Shown here: piece after piece, positions 59,384 to 64,000 of the stretch | Layout: each line of letters starts with the position of its first letter | Numbering within the stretch: position 1 is the stretch's first letter | NCBI RefSeq assembly: GCF_015500075.1 | Contig: NZ_CP045496.1 | Span: 5,094,001 to 5,158,000 of the forward strand | Length of the DNA stretch: 64,000 nt | Reading direction: 5' to 3' | Source: Mesorhizobium sp. INR15 | GTDB lineage: Bacteria > Pseudomonadota > Alphaproteobacteria > Rhizobiales > Rhizobiaceae | Position numbers and translations under genes: made by a program | Notes under the pieces: generated by a model | Database searches by the model: none | What the model saw: the letters and a program-made list of their open reading frames with translations, nothing else | Told to the model about the DNA's origin: nothing

Positions 59384-61240
59384 TCATGCAGGCTGGGGTT
59401 CAGGTGCCGTCTTGGCGCGGGCGGTGCGGCTGCCGAGATAGGCGGCGATCACCGCCGGGTTCTTCTGCACATCGGTTGGGACGCCGTCGGCGATGACGCG
59501 GCCATGGTCGATGACGACGATGCGCTCGCACAGGTTCATCACCAGCCGCATGTCATGTTCGATCAGCACCACGCCGATACGGCGCTCAGTGCGGACCGCT
59601 GAGAGGATCGAGACCAGTTCGGCGGTTTCGACCGCGTTCATGCCAGCTGCCGGCTCATCGAGCAGCAGGAAGCGCGGCTTCAAGGCCAGTGCGCGCGCCA
59701 CTTCCAGCCGCCGACGCTGGCCATAAGCCAGCCTGGCGGCAGGCTGATCGGCAAATTTGTCCAGGCCCATGCGGGCCAACTCGCGCATCGCCGCCGCCTC
59801 GGCCTGGCCTAGATCAGATTCAATCTGGCGTGCCGCGACGACGACATTCTCCAGAACGGTCATTTGCGGGAAGACGCGGATATTCTGAAAGGTGCGGGCA
59901 ATGCCCGAGCGGGCAAAGCGGAAGGCAGAGGCTTGTTTCACCGCGCCGCCCAGCGAAACAGTTCCCGCGCTTGGCTCGACATCGCCGGCCAGCATGTTGA
60001 GCAGCGTCGTCTTACCGGCGCCATTCGGGCCGATGATGCCGGTGATGCTGTCGGTCGTGAAGCTGAGCGTGACATCATCAACGGCAACGACACCCGCATA
60101 GCGTCGCGACAGATGGTCCGCCGCCAGCCGGTCATTGCCTACATGCTCAGGCGGTGCAGCCGAAGCCGTCACGGCCTGGCGTCCTGAACGGCGCAGGAAA
60201 TTCAGTTCGCGATCACCGAACAGCCCGGTCGGCCGCCGCCAGATGACCAGGATCATGGCGACCGCCAGGACGCCCTGGGTCAGGCCGAACATGACCGGAA
60301 GATGCAGGCCCAGCACCTCGCCGCCGCCTTCGAAACGGCGCACGATTTCAATCACCACAATGGTGACGACGACGCCGGCGAAAGCACCGAGCGACGAACT
60401 CATGCCGCCGACGATCAGCATGGCGAGCAAGGTGAAGCCGAGGTCGAAGTAGAAATCGCGCGGCGAGAAGGCGCCGAGGAATTGCGCCATCATGGCTCCG
60501 GCCGCCATGGCGGCAACGGCGCCGACCACCCAGGCGGCGAGCCTGGCCGTACGCTGGTCAACGCCCACGGCAGCGGCACCACGCTCGTCATTGGCGGCGG
60601 CGCGAGTGCCGAGACCAAATGCGGTTTCGCGAAACAGCCTTGCCGCCACCAGCGCCACGGCAGCGATCGTGATTGCCGTCCACAGCCCAACCTCGCGGGG
60701 CACCCCGTAGAAGGGCTGGCTGCCCCTGGTGATTTCGCGCCCGGCGACCAGCAGCGTGTAGACGATGATCAGCATGGCCAGCGTTGCGATCGATGCACTC
60801 GATCCGGTCAGCCTGAGCAGCGGCGTCCCTGTCAGAAGGCCGATTGCCACCGCGAGCACCAGCACGACAGCCAGTGCCGCGAAGAAAGACAGTTCATGGC
60901 CAGCCAGAAACTGCGGTAGGTCACGCAGAGCCGTGCGCTGCAGCGCCGCCGGCATGGTCAGGATGCCTGTGGCATAGGCGCCAAGCCCGATGAAGGCGGC
61001 ATGGCCGAACGAAACAATGCCGCTGTTGCCGGAAAATATCTGCAGGCCAAGCACCGCCGTCAGCATGATCGCGGCATAGGTGACGACGCGCTGCATGGCC
61101 GCGCCGCCGAAGATATAGGCGGCGAGCGCCACCAGCAGCAAAGCCGCCACCATGCACAAGGCATCGGCGGTTGCGTTGCGGAATGCCGCCGGCATGAAGC
61201 GGCGTGCCTTGCTCTCGTTCATTGTAACCGACACCATCAT
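59384..61240 (-). CDS. fused LivM permease - LivG ATPase
   Basis: 618 residues in one frame. Residues 1-340 are the LivM-like membrane part (IFSGNSGIVSFGHAAFIGLG, GGMSSSLGAFAGVVVTIVVI), then a 30-residue linker (RSGRQAVTASAAPPEHVGND), then a LivG ATPase from about residue 370: Walker A GPNGAGKTT (404-412), signature LAYGQRRRLEVARAL, Walker B FLLLDEPAAGMN. Separate livM and livG genes are the rule; this fusion is uncommon but seen in some rhizobia. The ATG overlaps the oxidase stop (ATGA). Confidence 0.92.
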   Translation of the reverse strand: MMVSVTMNESKARRFMPAAFRNATADALCMVAALLLVALAAYIFGGAAMQRVVTYAAIMLTAVLGLQIFSGNSGIVSFGHAAFIGLGAYATGILTMPAALQRTALRDLPQFLAGHELSFFAALAVVLVLAVAIGLLTGTPLLRLTGSSASIATLAMLIIVYTLLVAGREITRGSQPFYGVPREVGLWTAITIAAVALVAARLFRETAFGLGTRAAANDERGAAAVGVDQRTARLAAWVVGAVAAMAAGAMMAQFLGAFSPRDFYFDLGFTLLAMLIVGGMSSSLGAFAGVVVTIVVIEIVRRFEGGGEVLGLHLPVMFGLTQGVLAVAMILVIWRRPTGLFGDRELNFLRRSGRQAVTASAAPPEHVGNDRLAADHLSRRYAGVVAVDDVTLSFTTDSITGIIGPNGAGKTTLLNMLAGDVEPSAGTVSLGGAVKQASAFRFARSGIARTFQNIRVFPQMTVLENVVVAARQIESDLGQAEAAAMRELARMGLDKFADQPAARLAYGQRRRLEVARALALKPRFLLLDEPAAGMNAVETAELVSILSAVRTERRIGVVLIEHDMRLVMNLCERIVVIDHGRVIADGVPTDVQKNPAVIAAYLGSRTARAKTAPEPQPA

Positions 61241-62403
61241 ACTGCCTTGAAACGATTGGGCGAAAATGGCGCCAGGATCGGTTGAGCCCCTTCGGTGACC
61301 AGTCTCGCGACCGCTTCACCAACCGCCGGTCCGGTTTTGAAACCGTGGCCGGACGAGCCAGCTGAAACGACAAGTCCTTCGACGTCGGGCATGGCGCCGA
61401 TCACCGGCAGATCATCGGGGCTCATGTCATAGAGCCCGGCATAGCCCGGGCGGATGCCCAGTTCAGCCATGGCTGGCACGCGCGTCGCGAAGGTTTCGAG
61501 GATCTCGACCGACTCCGATTCCTCGACGCCTTCCATGTAGTCGTCCGGGTTTTCCACCAGACGCGGGCGCCCCGCGTGCTCGTGGCGCATGCCAGTGCCG
61601 CCTCCCGCCCAGGTGCCGGCGAGGATGACACCGTCATTGTCAGGCCGTGCGTAGTTGCAGGAAACATCGTCGCACCAGGCAAAAGGCATGACCTGGCGCG
61701 CCTTGCCGCCGGCATCGAGCACGGCCATGGGATGGCGCTCTACATGCAGCGGCAGGTCGAGATTGACAGTGGCCAACAGGCGGCGTGTCCACGGCCCGGC
61801 GGCAAGCACGACCATATCAGCGTTGAGCATGGTTCCATCGGCAAGCATGACGCCGGTGATGCGATCGCCCTCTCGGACAAGCCGCTCGACGCCGGTGTTC
61901 TGCAGGATCGTTGCGCCATGGGCACGGGCGGCGCGGGCAATCGCATTGGTGGCACCGAAGGCATCGGCATAACCATATTCAGGCTCCCACAACGCCAGGG
62001 CAACATTGTCCAGTGCAAAGCCGGGCGCCGCGTCGGCGAAGGCCCGAGGCGACAGCGTCTGGATCAGCGCGCCCTCGCCGCGAATGCGTTCGGCCGCTTC
62101 CGTCCAGCTCGCTTCATTGTCCTTGCCGCATACCCACATCATGCCGACTTCGGTGACAAAGGAGCCCTCGCCGGCGATCTCCGGCAGCGACACCAATATC
62201 TCGCGGCCACGGATGGAGAGCTGTGACAGTTCCGGCATCAGATAGAAGGCATGCAGCAAGGCGGACGACTTGCCGGACGGGCCTCCTGCGGGATGCGTCT
62301 GTTCGATGAGTGTTACCGCCGTTCCGGCGGCAGCCAGATGATAGGCAGCGCTTGATCCGACAATTCCCGCGCCAACGACAATGACGTCGCTTCCGTTCCG
62401 CAT
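61237..62403 (-). CDS. FAD-dependent amino-acid oxidoreductase (DadA/glycine-oxidase-like)
   Basis: 388 residues. N-terminal Rossmann fold for FAD: VIVVGAGIVGSSAAYHLAAA with the acidic ribose-binding residue in LIEQTHPAGG. The C-terminal flavin contact is VEGLVVSAGSSGHGFKTGPA. It belongs to the DAO family (D-amino acid dehydrogenase, glycine/sarcosine oxidase, opine-oxidase type). First gene of the leftward operon with the Liv-type importer, so it probably oxidises the imported compound. Promoter-like TTGACA-N17-CTAGCT lies just upstream. Confidence 0.9.
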   Translation of the reverse strand: MRNGSDVIVVGAGIVGSSAAYHLAAAGTAVTLIEQTHPAGGPSGKSSALLHAFYLMPELSQLSIRGREILVSLPEIAGEGSFVTEVGMMWVCGKDNEASWTEAAERIRGEGALIQTLSPRAFADAAPGFALDNVALALWEPEYGYADAFGATNAIARAARAHGATILQNTGVERLVREGDRITGVMLADGTMLNADMVVLAAGPWTRRLLATVNLDLPLHVERHPMAVLDAGGKARQVMPFAWCDDVSCNYARPDNDGVILAGTWAGGGTGMRHEHAGRPRLVENPDDYMEGVEESESVEILETFATRVPAMAELGIRPGYAGLYDMSPDDLPVIGAMPDVEGLVVSAGSSGHGFKTGPAVGEAVARLVTEGAQPILAPFSPNRFKAV

Positions 62404-62440
62404 AGCTGTTCCCCACAGTCTCTCTGGCTGTTTTGCGACA

Positions 62441-62469
62441 AGCTAGAGCTAACAAACGCATCTTGTCAA
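62441..62469 (-). promoter_or_regulatory. candidate promoter of the oxidase-liv operon
   Basis: On the minus strand TTGACA (62469-62464), 17 bp, CTAGCT (62446-62441), then about 38 bp to the ATG at 62403. Good -35 and spacing, moderate -10. Lies in the AT-rich space shared with the RpiR gene. Confidence 0.5.
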
Positions 62470-62558
62470 CATCTCTTCATTCTTGACCGACATTTAAATC
62501 TCTGTAATAAATTCAACACAACGAGGCAGAGAGCCCAGCACGCATTTCGGGGAGGCCC

Positions 62559-63479
62559 ATGGCGATACGCGATGTTCTGATGCGCCAGGATTTGGCGCTG
62601 ACGCCGTCGGAGGAAAAGATTGTCCGCCTGCTTCTGACGGACTATCCGACCTCTGGCCTTGGCACTGCTTCGGCTTTGGCGCGACGCGCTGGGGTGAGCG
62701 ACCCGACCGTGGTCAGGCTGGTGGTGAAGCTCGGCTACGAAGGCTTCCCGGATTTTCAATCAAAGCTTCTGGCGGAGGTCGAAGCAAGGCTGCATTCGCC
62801 TCTGCTGATGATGGAGGCGAAGCGGCAGAGCGGCACCAATGACAGCGCCGTGCTGGCCTATCTCGATTCCGTCACCCTGGCATTGCAGAAAGCCACCGCC
62901 GCCACGCCGGTCCAGACCTATGAACGGGCGGCTCGCCTGCTGATGGAAACCAAGGGCGAAGTTGTCCTGGTCGGTGGCCGCTTCAGCCGTCACATCGCCG
63001 GCATGCTTGCCGGCTACCTGCTGCAGTTTCGCCCTGGCGTCCGCGATCTCGGTGTGCTGTCGCCGCAGACGTTCGACACACTGGCCGACCTTGGCCGCCG
63101 CGACGTGCTGATTGTCTTCGATTACCGCCGCTATCAGCTCGACGTGATGTCCTTTGCAAAGCAGGCAGCGGCATCCGATGTCCGCATTCTGCTGTTCACC
63201 GACCAATGGCTGTCGCCGATATCAGACCTTGCCGAAGTCACCATCGTCAGTCCGCTTGAAGTCGCCTCGCCCTATGACACGCTGGCGCCGGCGATCGCAC
63301 AGATGGAAGCCCTCACCGCCCATATCGTGTCCACGCTCGGCGATGAAGCCCGTGCCCGCATCGAACGGCTGGAGAAGGTACGGCATGCCAATGCCGTGAC
63401 GCTCGACAGCGACCCCGAAGACAGTGGCGCACGCAAAACACCCGGACCCAAATCAGCAAAGCAGGACCACAAAGCATGA
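62559..63479 (+). CDS. RpiR-family transcriptional regulator
   Basis: 306 residues. N-terminal RpiR HTH (TASALARRAGVSDPTVVRLV), then an SIS domain (VVLVGGRFSRHIAGMLAGYL, DVLIVFDYRRYQLDVMSFAK). Divergent from the oxidase-liv operon and overlapping the isochorismatase gene by 4 bp (ATGA), so it probably controls both. SIS-domain regulators bind phosphosugars or small catabolites. Confidence 0.91.
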   Translation: MAIRDVLMRQDLALTPSEEKIVRLLLTDYPTSGLGTASALARRAGVSDPTVVRLVVKLGYEGFPDFQSKLLAEVEARLHSPLLMMEAKRQSGTNDSAVLAYLDSVTLALQKATAATPVQTYERAARLLMETKGEVVLVGGRFSRHIAGMLAGYLLQFRPGVRDLGVLSPQTFDTLADLGRRDVLIVFDYRRYQLDVMSFAKQAAASDVRILLFTDQWLSPISDLAEVTIVSPLEVASPYDTLAPAIAQMEALTAHIVSTLGDEARARIERLEKVRHANAVTLDSDPEDSGARKTPGPKSAKQDHKA

Positions 63480-64000
63480 CCCAAGCCCTTCCCAAGCGAA
63501 ACGAAGCCTTCCGCCCCGGCGAAACGGCGATCCTGCTCGTTGACATGCAGCGCATCTGGCTGGAGCCGGGCGCCGATCCATCGCACCCGGAACGCGGCCC
63601 CGATCACTATTTCTACCGGCAGACCGCGTCGCAGACGATTCCCAATCAGGAACGTTTGCTGGCAGCCGCGCGCGCCAACGGCGTCGAGGTCATCCACACC
63701 ATCATCCAGAGCCTGACCGAAGACGGCCGTGACCGCTCGCTCGACCACAAACTGACGCCAATCCATGTCGCGCCCAGCCTCCCCGAGGGTTTGCCGGTGC
63801 CGTCACTGGCGCCGGTCGGCGACGAAATCATGCTCCCGAAGACGTCATCCGGCCTCTTCAATTCGACCAATGTCGATTACCTGCTGAAGAACCTCGGCAT
63901 CCGCTATCTCGTCGTCGTCGGCGTGCTCACCGATCAATGCGTTGACATGACGGTGCGCGACGGTGCCGACCGGGGCTATCTCATAACCTGCGTGTCGGAC
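63476..64000 (+). CDS. isochorismatase-family cysteine hydrolase, 3' end outside window
   Basis: 175 residues are in view (MTQALPKRNEAFRPGETAIL...). Catalytic triad of the isochorismatase-like hydrolases: Asp23 in LLVDMQRIW, Lys122 in LPKTSSGLF, Cys155 in GVLTDQCVDMTVRDGADRGY. Family members hydrolyse amides such as ureidoacrylate, N-carbamoylsarcosine or nicotinamide. Coupled to the RpiR gene by an ATGA overlap; it could act on a product of the oxidase-importer cluster. Frame open at the right edge. Confidence 0.9.
   Translation, partial: MTQALPKRNEAFRPGETAILLVDMQRIWLEPGADPSHPERGPDHYFYRQTASQTIPNQERLLAAARANGVEVIHTIIQSLTEDGRDRSLDHKLTPIHVAPSLPEGLPVPSLAPVGDEIMLPKTSSGLFNSTNVDYLLKNLGIRYLVVVGVLTDQCVDMTVRDGADRGYLITCVSD

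Overview
The window looks like a chromosome segment of an alphaproteobacterium close to Mesorhizobium (Phyllobacteriaceae). The basis is the high GC content, the many ABC importers paired with GcvA-type LysR regulators, the rhizobial style of the ParC, AspS, GuaB, RlmE and RNase D proteins, and frequent ATGA stop/start overlaps. The genus call comes from reading the proteins and was not tested by any search.

Layout. 1-11 kb is mostly housekeeping: the 5' part of parC, a secreted protein, aspS, an MFS carrier, rnd, two small membrane proteins, guaB and a DHA2-type efflux carrier. 11.1-20.4 kb is a leftward peptide-uptake operon: two ATPases, two permeases, a binding protein, a proline-iminopeptidase-like hydrolase and an M17 leucyl aminopeptidase, with a divergent LysR gene. 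20.5-24.4 kb holds a 111-bp tandem repeat, rlmE with an apparently frameshifted N-terminus, a Ppx/GppA phosphatase, a UPF0104 membrane protein and tRNA-Gln(CUG). 24.4-26.3 kb is a small islet bounded by tRNA-Gln and a 44-bp copy of its 3' half; it carries two orphan genes.

26.3-54.1 kb is dominated by nitrogen-compound catabolism around agmatine and other guanidino compounds. It has an M20 N-carbamoyl hydrolase, an SSADH-like aldehyde dehydrogenase, a YtcJ-like amidohydrolase, a class III aminotransferase, N-carbamoylputrescine amidase (AguB), a divergently arranged Dpp-like importer, two translationally coupled agmatine deiminases, a PotABCD-like importer whose operon begins with a guanidino-group-modifying enzyme, a third agmatine deiminase with a Tat signal, a TPR protein, three LysR regulators and one LuxR regulator. 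Together they could take agmatine through N-carbamoylputrescine and putrescine to GABA and succinate. The Tat-targeted deiminase suggests that part of this happens in the periplasm.

54.1-64 kb has two orphan secreted proteins, a heavily deleted ornithine cyclodeaminase pseudogene, a PaiB-like protein, and a leftward operon made of an FAD amino-acid oxidase and a branched-chain-type ABC importer in which LivM and LivG are fused. A divergent RpiR regulator overlaps an isochorismatase-family hydrolase that runs off the right edge.

The strongest candidates for something new are the multi-deiminase guanidine/agmatine region and the tRNA-Gln islet. No CRISPR array, integrase, transposase or rRNA gene was seen.
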